23,229 bases of DNA. Origin: Ichthyophonus hoferi. Lineage: Eukaryota > Opisthokonta > Ichthyosporea > Ichthyophonida > Ichthyophonidae. The notes beneath the pieces are model-generated. The model had not been told where the DNA came from. It made no database searches and saw only the letters and a program-made list of their open reading frames with translations. The stretch lies in the NCBI GenBank assembly GCA_002751075.1, contig NAOQ01000397.1, forward strand, positions 24,854 through 48,082. The letters run 5' to 3'. This document shows, piece after piece, positions 1 through 11,479 of the stretch (positions are counted from its first letter, which is position 1; each line of letters begins with the position of its first letter). Position numbers and translations under genes: made by a program.

Positions 1-58
1 AATACAATATAATACAATATAATACAATATAATATAATACAATATAATACAATATAAT
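1..58. repeat. AATAC/AATAT pentanucleotide satellite
   Basis: The window opens inside a tandem array that alternates AATAC and AATAT, mostly as the decamer AATACAATAT. It probably continues to the left of the window. The same pentamer family returns at 415-690 and as a small island near 10838-10857. Confidence 0.95.
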
Positions 59-414
59 ATACGCCATCCTTTCCTATCTTCAATCCCTAGAGCATATTGA
101 CGCGTATACATCCACTCTTACATAAGCATGGATATGATTTTAATCCCCTCTCAATGTAAAAAAGGCACCAAATCAAGAAACAAATATAAAAATTAAAAGC
201 ACCCTACAGTTTTTACTAACCATTTATACTTTTTCGTTTGCCATCTCGTGGCCCATAATTATTTCGCAATTGTTTTGATGCCTGCATTGGGTTGGTCAAA
301 TAAGTATATAATATTAAATAAAGGTATGGGTATATAATGGGTGGATATGGTCATATGCCCTTGCTAATAACTGACATGTATGCTTTATAGTTTCAATGTA
401 GGAGACTATAGAAC

Positions 415-690
415 GTGATATAAGATAATATAATCTAATGTACTATAATGTAATGTAGTGTAATATAATACAACATTATAGAATAAAATAAAATACAATG
501 TCTTATAATATAATATAATACAACAATATAATACAATATAACATAACATAATATAACACAATATAATATCATATAATATAACATAACATAATATAACACA
601 ATACAACATAACATAATATAACACAATATAGCATAACATAATATAACACAACGTAATATAACAGTATAATATAATATAATATCACATAGT
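415..690. repeat. Degenerate AATAT/AACAT/AACAC pentanucleotide array
   Basis: About 275 bp made almost only of five-base words related to AATAT, AACAT and AACAC, with drifting order. The long minus-strand reading frames across it, rich in Tyr, Leu, Cys and Ile, are translations of the repeat and not genes. The array would lie in the intron or flank downstream of the minus-strand exon at 1014-766. Confidence 0.9.
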
Positions 691-765
691 ACATGCAATA
701 AAACCTAACCTAATCCAATGCAACATGCCACCCCTAACCGCATCTATTCAACATAAACACATCAC

Positions 766-1014
766 CTGTATTTCTCTCTGTGCGACCAACTCCTCCCTCC
801 TCGCTACCTCTGCCTCTCTACAACACACAGAGTTTTCCCTTTCAGTTATAGATAGCTCTCTTTTGCTTATATTATATTCTCGCTCGGCTATAGCTTGTTC
901 CCACCCGTGTAGTAGTTCGTTTATCAGAGCATGCTGATCGATTAATGTTTGGTAGGTTGATTGCTCTTTATGTAACAGGTTGTTGATTATGGCACTCGTT
1001 TCTGTCATTGTCAT
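766..1014 (-). CDS. Exon of an unrecognised coiled-coil protein (partial)
   Basis: An 83-codon open frame reads from an ATG at 1014 down to 766. It ends in phase 0 at a good donor (CAG|GTGATG, GT at 765-764). The last half is a strict heptad series: an Arg-Glu pair recurs every seven residues (Arg at 45, 52, 59, 66, 73, 80), with Ile or Val at 49, 56, 63, 70 and 77. The first half is polar and helical (an NNLLHKE-like segment). This predicts a charged coiled coil. Upstream on the minus strand is a long pyrimidine tract ending in CAG directly before the ATG, so the piece may be an internal exon rather than the first one; a TATA-like TTTTATATATC also lies about 60 bp upstream. No partner exon is seen before the left edge. 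I do not recognise the family and infer no function. Confidence 0.45.
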
Positions 1015-3384
1015 CTGGAATGGAGTAAGGGAAAAGAGAGGAGGAAGGGAGTGAAGGAGAGAAGTGAGAAAAAGAGATATATAAAACGGAGAGAAAGGTA
1101 TATAGGTAGTTAGAGGGAGAAGAAAAACAACAAAAGGTAGAGTGATGAGTGATAAGTGAAAAATAGAATGCTAATAATAATAGAGAGTGAAGGTGAAGTA
1201 CATGCATGTATATAACATCTATATAGTAAGATATCTTAATGTATTTGTGTGTACTAATAGCCATACATAAAATCAATTATAATAGTGAACACGTATTAAT
1301 TAACGCATGATTAAGTGTATATAATAGATATAGTGTATGTACAATTATTTGATCCTGCGTGGGCATTTCGATCTTAACTTTTGCTGTTACAAACAAGACT
1401 GGTCAATTACACAAAGATGCTAGATCTATATACCTTCATATACGTATACATAAAATAATACATTTATGGTAACCACCCACTCCTTGCCATCACTAGTAGA
1501 TATTATATAAACGTAGAATTAATGTAACCATTTGCATCTAAACAGAAGTAGAGACAGATATATACATCTATGTAACCTTAGATCCTTGCATAAAGATTAA
1601 GTTAATCGGTCATTTGTAACATCCTTGCTCTTTTAATACTACTAAAAGAGCAACTAATAAGAATACATGATTTAAATTTAATCTAAATTAAAGACTCAAG
1701 AAATTAAAACGAGCATGAGAGTTTACTTGGGCTTTACCGTTTTATGATGAACCATCTACCCACAAAAATGGCCAATAAAGAGTTTGGTTACGGTTGCCTG
1801 GGTAACAAAGAAAGATGATATTTTTTTAATAAAAACACGTAATATAATATATACACTACACTTTTGAATATGTAAAGGTGGTTATGTAATAGGTAGTTAT
1901 GTAGTAGGTATTTATGTAATAGATATTTACTATTAGAAGTAGTAGGTATTTATGTAATAGATATTTACTATTAGAAGTAGTAGGTATTTATGTAATAGAT
2001 ATTTACTATTAGAAGTAGTAGGTATTTATTCTGAAAAGTAATAAATATTTATTGTTTTGCTTATGTATGAAAGTGCATTTTAAGTTGATTGCAACAAAAA
2101 AATTAAAAATAATATACACCTGCTAATATATACTTTTTATGCACACCACGCATATCTTATGATAATTTTATACTAATTTATTGTTATTTTTTGTTTAGAA
2201 ATAGTTATGTAGTTTATAAGATAATCGGTACTAGAATTGATCTCGTATTAATCCATATTATACTGCCAATAGTATCATACAATCACAGATATTGGTTATT
2301 TATGGAAGTAGTAACTATATATAGCTATAATTGCTAAAATGCAATAGCAATTTATTGCCGATTGATATGCAACCACTTTGTCTTGTAAAGAAAGGTTGTA
2401 CTACCAGTATTCATTATCCTTTAGTTAGTGATAAAGTTTATCCTGGTTAATTATTTTGTTTCATCTTATAGTAAACTAATATGATAGCCAGTGTAAACAT
2501 AGGAATATATACAACTATATTATAAGTACTCGATGGTTATCCAAGATTGGCCCCACCAACTACAAAACATTAAATACTACTACAACTGTCCTAGGGTTTT
2601 AAAATACATATATATAACGGGTGGACATAGAAAAGCATTGACCCTTTTGTTATATTTTTATATTTGGTTTCCCCATAGTATTACTTATACAATACACAAT
2701 ACACGTACATTTTTTCGATTAGCCAAGGCCAATGGAGGGTGCTACGCAGATATAGCTTTAAATCTTACTAATGATTGGCCAAATAATGTAATCGGCATAT
2801 TTATATGTCCATTCAGAATGGTAATTGGATGACATTATACGTGTCATCTTTTTAAAGTTAAATAATTGGTTCAATTAGGAACAAAATGCCATTGCTATAT
2901 GGTGCGATAGACGGCGATTACTCATAATCGTAATAAAAAAAATCTAATATAAATAATATAATATCAATATACTATTACTATTTAAAATTTATAAACTATT
3001 TCATGATTTATAATTAAAATTTTCTCTAAGAACAAGTCAGTCTGCAAAAAATCTAGGCTTCATTTATAACGGAATAAACAACAAATGGTTGTAGAGACTA
3101 AAATGTTGTGATATTTCCACTGAAAGACCTTTACCCTATGGGATTTTTATCCTGACGTTGGCTCATTCCTATATGGCGATCGATATTTCCAAACGTAGTC
3201 AAGAGAGATTTTTATAAATCAATAGATACATATATATAATAATATAAGCAGAATACAGTATAAAGAAGAGAAAAGAATAGCTATTGCCACGAACATACCT
3301 GTATTATTTTATAAAAGAGATACTAGAATATATGATATATTGACGCAGGGTTGATAACAGCTTATTATAGACCTAACATGAAAG
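1015..3384. other. AT-rich stretch without a supportable gene
   Basis: Positions 1015-1200 are purine-rich on the plus strand, which is a pyrimidine tract on the minus strand next to the coiled-coil exon. After that the sequence is AT-rich and stop-dense on both strands, apart from the 38-bp tandem repeat at 1901-2028. A 99-codon frame at 2533-2832 (+) has no family resemblance or splice context that I can see. The segment may hold upstream exons of the gene whose end lies near 4311, but I could not find them. Confidence 0.5.
1901..2028. repeat. Perfect 38-bp tandem repeat, about 3.4 copies
   Basis: Units begin at 1901, 1939, 1977 and, partially, 2015. The three full units appear identical, which suggests recent expansion. 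Each unit carries TAATAG and CTATTA seven bases apart, so it could fold into a small hairpin. Shorter related words (GTTATGTAATAGGTA) lie just upstream at about 1880-1900. Confidence 0.9.
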
Positions 3385-4311
3385 AGATGAGTGGGGATCG
3401 CCATTAGGACTGGAGAACACCAAACACAGAGGTATATAAAAAGATAAAAACGACAGGAATACGGGGAAATAAACGGCTTAGTAATGGTTCATACCGTATA
3501 CTTACTCCTTCCCATGCTATGACGTTAGTACAAGGGCTATAGGCGCTGTTTCTATGGTTGTGGTGGTTTTTTATATTATATTATTGTACAGTGTGTGAAG
3601 ATGCCGTACATATTTATTATGATGTGACGAAATATGGGTACTTTTGTATATAAGCCATCTTATTTGGCTTATTCGCTACATATTTATATATCCATGTGTA
3701 TGTTTAATGACATGTTACGCTTGTGAATGTCTTTCTCTTGTAAGGTACGTTTGGGATATTATTCGTCTTAGGACCCTTGAGAAAAACCTACCGTTGTCTT
3801 TAGTTTCCACATGTTTCCAAAATGACTATATTTTTCTTTTTCTTTTCTTAACTCTGGTCATAATTATAGTTGATTACCTTTTCTATCCAAAGCACCATTC
3901 TATTAAGGAAGTTGTTGAAGGCCACTTCTTTTACAGAAAGATTAACAGGGATTAATTCCTACGTTTCCTCACATCTTATATCTCATATTTGTACACACTC
4001 AGCTTTTGCTTGATCGATCCCCGTTGATTAGGACTGTTTGCAAGGCAGCAGTTAAAGACATAAAGGAGCGGTACGTTTTCACTCATGTTTCTGTTTCATA
4101 TATGTTATAGGAAGAAGAAAAGGTTTTGAGTATATTCATGCTCATTCTTGCATAGTTGTTTTTTGTATGTATGTATGGATGTATGGATGTAAGATAGTAT
4201 GCTTTTATATGTTAAAGTATATTTCCAATCTGTATATTTTATTATATTTATACGCACGTCTTTATATATGCTTTTATAAACAGGCAGAGACTAACAAGAC
4301 TTTGTGACTAA
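3385..4311 (+). CDS. 3' exons of a probable PXK-like kinase gene (tentative)
   Basis: Short exon-like pieces agree in phase and direction. The best is 4003-4070, between an acceptor (CACTCAG|) and a donor (|GTACGT); it reads LLLDRSPLIRTVCKAAVKD and continues IKE. It joins in phase 2 to 4284-4311, which reads QRLTRLCD and stops at TAA. Upstream, 3385-3431 reads DEWGSPLGLENTKHR and ends in phase 1. It fits a piece starting at 3592 (CEDAVHIYYDV). Pieces between about 3742 and 3952 have two competing open frames. From memory these resemble the end of the PXK/SLOB kinase-like domain: an S-x-LGL segment, an RKLL....F(T/S)E segment and a helix ending IKER. Exon limits at 3600-4000 are unresolved, no 5' part was found, and the family call is an inference that needs a profile search. 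A poly(A) signal follows at 4454. Confidence 0.3.
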
Positions 4312-4453
4312 CTAGTCTAGGATATTAACCACAACATATTACAAGATGGTTTTAAATACAAATTCAAACTGAATGAGAATTACTGGTTAATGCATTTAGT
4401 TGACCAACCAAGTTATATGAGAAAAGATATATGGGTATAATATGCTTAACATT

Positions 4454-4459
4454 AATAAA
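4454..4459 (+). promoter_or_regulatory. Candidate poly(A) signal (AATAAA)
   Basis: AATAAA lies 143 bp after the TAA that ends the tentative PXK-like gene and about 210 bp before the TBC1D22 start codon. Its position fits the end of one plus-strand gene before the start of the next. The motif is common in AT-rich DNA, so it counts only as support. Confidence 0.4.
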
Positions 4460-4671
4460 ATTAATATCACACCCAGAATAATATACTTATTTACAAAACT
4501 ATCATCACGCTTTTTTCCTTTGCATTCATATAAACTCATTCGGTCATTTGTATATGATATGAGATGGCTTTAAATCATTCATATTTGGTGTGCTTATTGA
4601 GTAATGCCTTCTTAATATGCCCTAAGACTATTCTTACTATACACAATAGTGACTGGAGGAATATCATAACC

Positions 4672-5923
4672 ATGGAAAGATCTTTTAGTTTGCCCCAATC
4701 ACCCGATGAAGATGAAATAGAAAGGTATGTTTGATATTGTATTTTATAGTGTTTCTTCCACACAGTGGTGTCAAGAAAAATTCGAATTATATAGATATTG
4801 ATATTGTATAAATGGTGATATTATAGAAATAGTAATGTAATAGAGATACTAAAGCTTATATCCAACCCGTTTTAATAATAAAATTTAAGTATTTTAAGAA
4901 TATTATTTAGGTAGAGCTAGTTTTTGTTCTTTCTTTATGTTCCTGCTTCTATTTGTGATACATCTCTTTGCTAGCCTGTACCAATCGTTTTCCAGCTTTC
5001 TTTAATTCAGTACTTTGAATTTGATTACAATACCTAGATTGTGAGTTATCACCCCCAAACCCAATAGACTTAATGCAATCGGGAAATTCTATCCTATTAT
5101 ATACAATATCATACTATTTAGCCACTAGGACGATAGTTAGTGACGAATTATCATTAAATAATTGATACTCCTTACAGAGTGGATAAGTCAACAAGCGGCC
5201 AATCGTTTTGGAAGAGGAGCGTAGAAACACCAAGGTTTTATATTCTCTTTTTTAAGCATTTATTTTACATATTATTGTTTTCTCCCATGTTATCCTATAC
5301 AAATTATTTTATGTTATGTCTTCCTCACAAGATCATACCATCTTCTCTTACTCGCTCCACCTACCACCGCCCGGTTGATCCCAAAGTGTTATTAGTACTA
5401 TAATTTCTATGACTCACTCATATATATAAACTAGTCACAGGCTGATCTTCGGAGCACAATACGCACCATTGAAAGGACCACTAGCAGAGGGGTATATATT
5501 TAATCTCCCTTTGGCATTGGCTACTTCTTATATGTTGCATTGTGCACAATAATGTTGTGTAAAAGCTGCTATAAAAACAGATCCCTTACCAAGATACTCA
5601 CGCCTATATATATATATGTATGTGGGTATCTTTTATATAGCATTTCTGTTTGCCTGTATTCTTACCCCACACACAATCCTTCTTTTTTCTTTTTTTTTTG
5701 AAAAAAAGAAGATATATATAGGCCATACCGTATGATTTTATTGTCCATTACCTAAATTATTTTAGTTTTAGAGCCATAGTGATATAGGATTCACTACTTT
5801 TCTCACCAACCCTACCCATTGTGATTTGATAATTAAAATTTTAATATACGTGTGATTTATATTTAGTTGTAGGTAGTTTAATGTGGAAGGATATGGTTAT
5901 CTCGTGATTATTATCATGCTGTC

Positions 5924-5959
<36 letters not shown>

Positions 5960-8900
5960 TATTTAACATTACAGCCTTTTTCATTGTTCTTACTTTAATA
6001 CCATCTGTCTTTCTTTCTCTCTCTCTCTCTCTCCATCTATTTTTCTTTCTATTACGTACACATACATACATATTGTGTGCTCCTCTCCCCTCACTTTCTT
6101 ACTCTTTATATTTTTTTCTATTTCATATTGTTTCCCCTATACCAGCAGGTCATACTCCAGCCTGAAACTACCACAAGGAGGGTCTATTGGTAGAAATTAT
6201 ACCAAGAAGACTCGGTCCAAGTTTGACCAATTTAACCAAAGCAGTTCTGGTAAGTGTAGATGCTTATACAAATTCAAATTTAAATGCAAATACAAATACT
6301 TACATATATATCTGAGATTTAATACTACCTACACGACAATATTATGCAATATAGGCTAATGTCTAAAATTTTAATACTAACAATTTCCTGCAGAGGCCTG
6401 GAGCGAAATTGAACAAAGCAAGGAAGATGGTAGGTTAAAAGACTTTATTTTTTTATCTCTTTATTGTTAGTATTTCCTCTGTCTACATGTATACCAACCC
6501 TGCACTGATGCGTATTTGTTGTTAAGACTGTGTATGTATGTATGTCACAAACAAAGTGCTATGTTTTAGCTGTTATTGTTGCTGTTGTTCCCCTGTTCTT
6601 ATTGGATAGCAAGCTTTTATATTCATTTTTCTATTAGGTAGTTAGATAGCTATCATGTTATGCAATCCATCCTATTAATTTCTACTATGATAAAAGCCAC
6701 CGTCACATTCATTCTGGACCTATTAATTAATTAATTAAGGATTAGCCAATCCGATTGCTGTTAACTAGATATTACTTTAAATGTATAAATATTATTCAAC
6801 ACGTGTTTACGAGCAACTATAACGCTATCATACTATAATATTATCTTAACTACTATTATGTATGCTATCTATCATACATATACACATAGTTATATCCTAA
6901 AACCATGAATCTATTGCTTGGCCAGGCTACATGCCCGACAGCATGGTAAACTACACAAGACAATGAAGTGATTATATTGGTCCGATAAAAGGAACAGCCC
7001 ATAAGTAGACGACGAGCTAGTGTGGGAGTGGGGAAAGAATAATGTAAAATGTAGAAGAGCTGACACTTTACGTTAAAATTTAAATAAAGCCAGTACTCTA
7101 CATATATATATAAATATCCACCCTAATCACAGTACTTAACTGATACTTTTCATAGAGGTGGAGAGGCCAATTGATCCTAAAGCTAAAGGGAAGAAACAAG
7201 GGAATAAAAATGTGAGTTAACCTTTCCCCCCCCTACCCCTGTACTCTATAAATCTGTACACACTTACACACAAACAAAACTGACTATACGTAGAGGTATA
7301 TATAGGTATAGGTATAATCATATACTTCTATTGGTATAACCAAGGTAAAGTTTTTTTTTCTAGTATGAAAAGAATCTACTATTGAAATTATGATAATATT
7401 ACGACATTGTACTGGGGATGACGTCATCTATGCTAATATTTGGCACACTTTTACTATATAGGGAATCAGCCGATCATCTGATTGTATATTTGATGCAAGC
7501 CTAGCACGAAAAACACGGAATGAGAAATTTCAACAGGTTTTAAATCAACCAATTATTGATCTAGGTGGGTAATCGGTACCTGGCCAATACCTACACTGCA
7601 TACAGCTACATTTTACGTTAGATATTTTCTAGTTATAGTTATATAGATTATGTATTACTATATGGCCGGGAGACTATGCGTATGCAAGTATTAAATAACC
7701 CAAAATGGGACTAATACTCTAGTATGCTATTCTATGACGTCTCAGGTGTATCCATCTCTTCTCCTCCTGATTGCATTACAACACTTTACACCCCTTTACT
7801 ATATTATTAGTGTTTATTGTTGATTCTTCACACGAATATGTTTTAAATATTTTCTATTTTGTATTTTCTTTCAATTTACCATTGCGTATATATATATATA
7901 TATATATATCTCTTGGTAGGGCCCATTATTTATCTCTTTTGACCTTCCTCTTTTTATATGTTTTGCTCATAGCCCCCTCTGTTCCCTTTCTACCCAGTAC
8001 CTATTCTTCCTCTTTCTTTTCTCCTTCTTATTCTTTTAATTTCTAGCTCATCTATTACTTTTCTTTAATATCCTCCATTGGTGCCCGCTGACATTATTAA
8101 TAATTATAATTAAATATGAAGATTTAATTGGATGCCTTGAAGATAATTTTTTTGACGAGTTGAGGGATATTATACTTACTGTTAAGCTTTCATAATTTTG
8201 CAAGCCAATACATACTAGCGATTATATTTTTTTTAAAATATACTATAGGTTCAGATAAAGATAACTTGACATTAAATACTCCGATATAGTATGATGGCAT
8301 GCTATCCAATAGGGAATGGTGTAGATGAAAGTTGACCAATAAGGTCTAGCTAATCTGTTCATCAATTTTGTTTTTACAGAGGAACTCCGAAAGCTTGCTT
8401 GGTCAGGCATTCCTGCTGAAGTTCGGCCAATTACCTGGAAGCTTTTAAATGTAGGTATTTAATATATCTTGCAATTCTAATGAGTCATCCTGTGTGGTAC
8501 CCATTGTTTTATATTATTTATAATGTACAATTGTATTGGCTATAGTTGTTCTAGTACTTGTATATATCCAACACTGGGGCTCTATCTAATATCCAATGTT
8601 GAGTCTAGGGCCATGTCTATGGGGTCCTATGCATTTCTCCGTCTCTTTATGTAGAGAAATCATATTGCTGGATGTCTTTCTGAACCAATACATATACGTC
8701 CCTTGCTACCTCTTGCTCTCTCTCCCTCTCTGCCTCTAGTATTTTTCTGATCATTTGATTGACTGTCTCTATGGTCCTCTCTATTTATAGGTATTGATAT
8801 GTAGATACATACGATGGTATATGCATACATGCTTTAAAATTATATGTATTTATATAACTCATTAAGTAGTTGGATATATATGTATGATGTGTCTAATCAT

Positions 8901-11445
8901 TGGTCCTTGGGGTGGACAGGGCTATTTACCAGCCAATCGAAATCGAAGAGAGCGAACACTACAACGAAAGCGACAAGAATACCAAGAGTTCATTGGACAA
9001 TATTATAGTACTAGGAATGATAAGCCGAACAAGACACTGCACCACCAGGTGATCTCTACTTATATACCTATCTATATATATGCCTAGTAATCTATGTACC
9101 TTTCTACCCCTATACTTATATACTTATGTCTATCTACCTAAATACCTATATGTATTCATGAATTTCATCTAGATCCTCGTATTTTTTCATATATTGTCCC
9201 AGTGAGTCAGGCTGTAATTGGATTGCAATTGGCTATGGTATTAGTGACGTATCAAAGAGATCATATGTATTTAATTAGAAGTTTAGTTTTAGTTTTTTAT
9301 TGGTTACCTCATATATATGAAGTCTCATTGGAGAAAGAGGTGTGAATAAATAAATATGCAGGGACCAATTAGGTACATAAAGATATTGGTATAAATAAAT
9401 AGTGACGGGTCACTTGGAAGTAATTGGTCATTTGAATTTAAAATTGTAAAAACTTTATTATTGTTAAAATTCTCAATGAATTTGAAAATTCAATGTTGAA
9501 ACTAAGCTTAAGTTTTTATACTAACAGACGTAAGGCACTATGTGTACTGGAAAATCAAATATATAGTTACGGGTCACCAATTTAAATACAATTTAAATGT
9601 CATGATATTAAAATTAAAAACAATGTGAAATGTGTGGCAATAATTGTTTTTATCAGTTGTTTGTTTGAAAGTATATATTAATATTTATGAAATAACATGT
9701 ATATGTATATAATATATATATACCTGATGTATTTTAGTAAGTGCCATGTAACGTAGTATGCATGGCATCTTGGACATTAGAACTGTGTTCTCTCTATCTA
9801 TCTATTCTATCTATCTATCTTTATCTCCTATATCTACGTGGATATACATTTACATTTACTTTAAAATTAAATGTGTTGGACCGAGATATGATACTGTAGA
9901 TTGGACCAAAAACACAGATATTGCTATGAAATTATTTATGGAAAATAATAATAACGTTATAGTGTGAGGTGCAGCGAATTAAATTTAACATTGATTGTTA
10001 GACCAATAGAAATAAACAAAATCATTGCAAGTACGCGTGTATCATAAACCAACATTAATTCATTAGTTTATATTGACCAACCACGACCTCTCCTCAGATT
10101 TGTATTGATGTGCCGCGCACCAATCCCCATGTACCCATCTTTCAAAAGGCGGTGGTGCAAGAGGTAGATTTCATCTGTGGATACAATTGGTTTGATAAAA
10201 ATAATCTAGATACCTTATTATTATGTCCTTGTATATTTCTTTCTCCTCCTCTGTCTCTAATTATTAGTTTTTCTGTAGTTCACATTAGCCTCCTTCTTTA
10301 ATTGATTGCTTTCCTCGCATTGGTTTATTATTACTGGGTACTAATTAAATTATTATCAACCCAATCAGAATGCATGGCTTATACACCATCCTTTTCTTTT
10401 CAAGTTTATATTTTTCTTTCATTTCTGACAGATACACACTAATGACTATAGTAAAACATAGGAATTAGTAGTAAATTGCCCTCTTCCCCCACTACCCATG
10501 TTACTATCACTTACCCTCCTATTCTGTTTCTTTGTCCTTTTGCATCTACCTATAATCTCTATGTTATACTTTCATTGCAATCATTGGTTCTATTTCTCCT
10601 TCTCTTTCTCTTTTTCTCCCTCTCTCTCTCTCCCCTCCTAGATACTAGAGCGTATCCTCTATATATGGTCTATCCGCCACCCTGCCTGTGGTTATGTGCA
10701 AGGCATTAATGACCTTGTCACCCCTTTCTTTACCGTATTCCTTTCGTCATATATAGGTTAGTAGCCTTTATTTGTTTATTTTTAGTATTAAAAAACATGG
10801 ATAAGTTGTGCTAACATGTAGAGAACAGAGAGAATGGCAATACAATACAATACAATAATGGAGGTAGTGGTAGATAGTAGAAAGTGTTAGTAGGTTTAAG
10901 TAACTAGTGTACATGAATGTCTGTAGACAATTAGTTTACCTACTAAAGACTTTGAACAGTGCTAATGATCATAGTTTATATTTTAATAGATTGTTATTAT
11001 TGGCTATTTGTAGAAGAGGAGGTAGAGAACTGTGACGTAGATACTATCTCCATGGAGATCTTGGGAGAGGTGGAGGCAGATTCCTTTTGGTGTGTCACTA
11101 AGCTATTAGATGGTATACAGGTAAGGGTCTAGTAGGTTTACTTTGGGGGGAGGAGGGATAAATCTGTTGAAGTTTGGGAAGGAATACTTTTACTAATTAT
11201 ACACATACATAGGCTTTATCTCATTGTGTTGATTGGTAGGACAATTTCCTCCTCTTGTATAAAAAATTTGTTTTATGTTTAGTAAACGCTCTATCTATCC
11301 ATTTATCTATCTATCTATCTATATGTTACATTGTCTTTAGTTGCCTCATTTTGCATCCCTTCTCTCTTATTATGATTTTTATTATTATTATTGGTAGTAG
11401 TATTATTGTTATTGTTATTGTTATTGTTACTGTTACTGTTATTTT

Positions 11446-11479
<34 letters not shown>

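Noticed and set aside
406-698. Two Tyr/Leu/Cys-rich minus-strand open frames
   Set aside because: They read straight through an AT pentanucleotide satellite; the composition is that of the repeat.
748-765. Extension of the coiled-coil frame to its stop past 766
   Set aside because: The last residues (VMCLC) break the heptad pattern, and a good donor GTGATG lies exactly where the pattern stops.
2533-2832. A 99-codon plus-strand open frame
   Set aside because: No family resemblance, hydrophobic low-information start, and no splice context that joins it to other pieces. It could be revisited with a profile search.
5332-5400. A TBC1D22 exon reading YHRPVDPK
   Set aside because: It looked like the family's HPPLDPR segment, but no acceptor gives the right phase. 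The exon at 5441-5491 supplies FGAQYAPL with correct phases on both sides.
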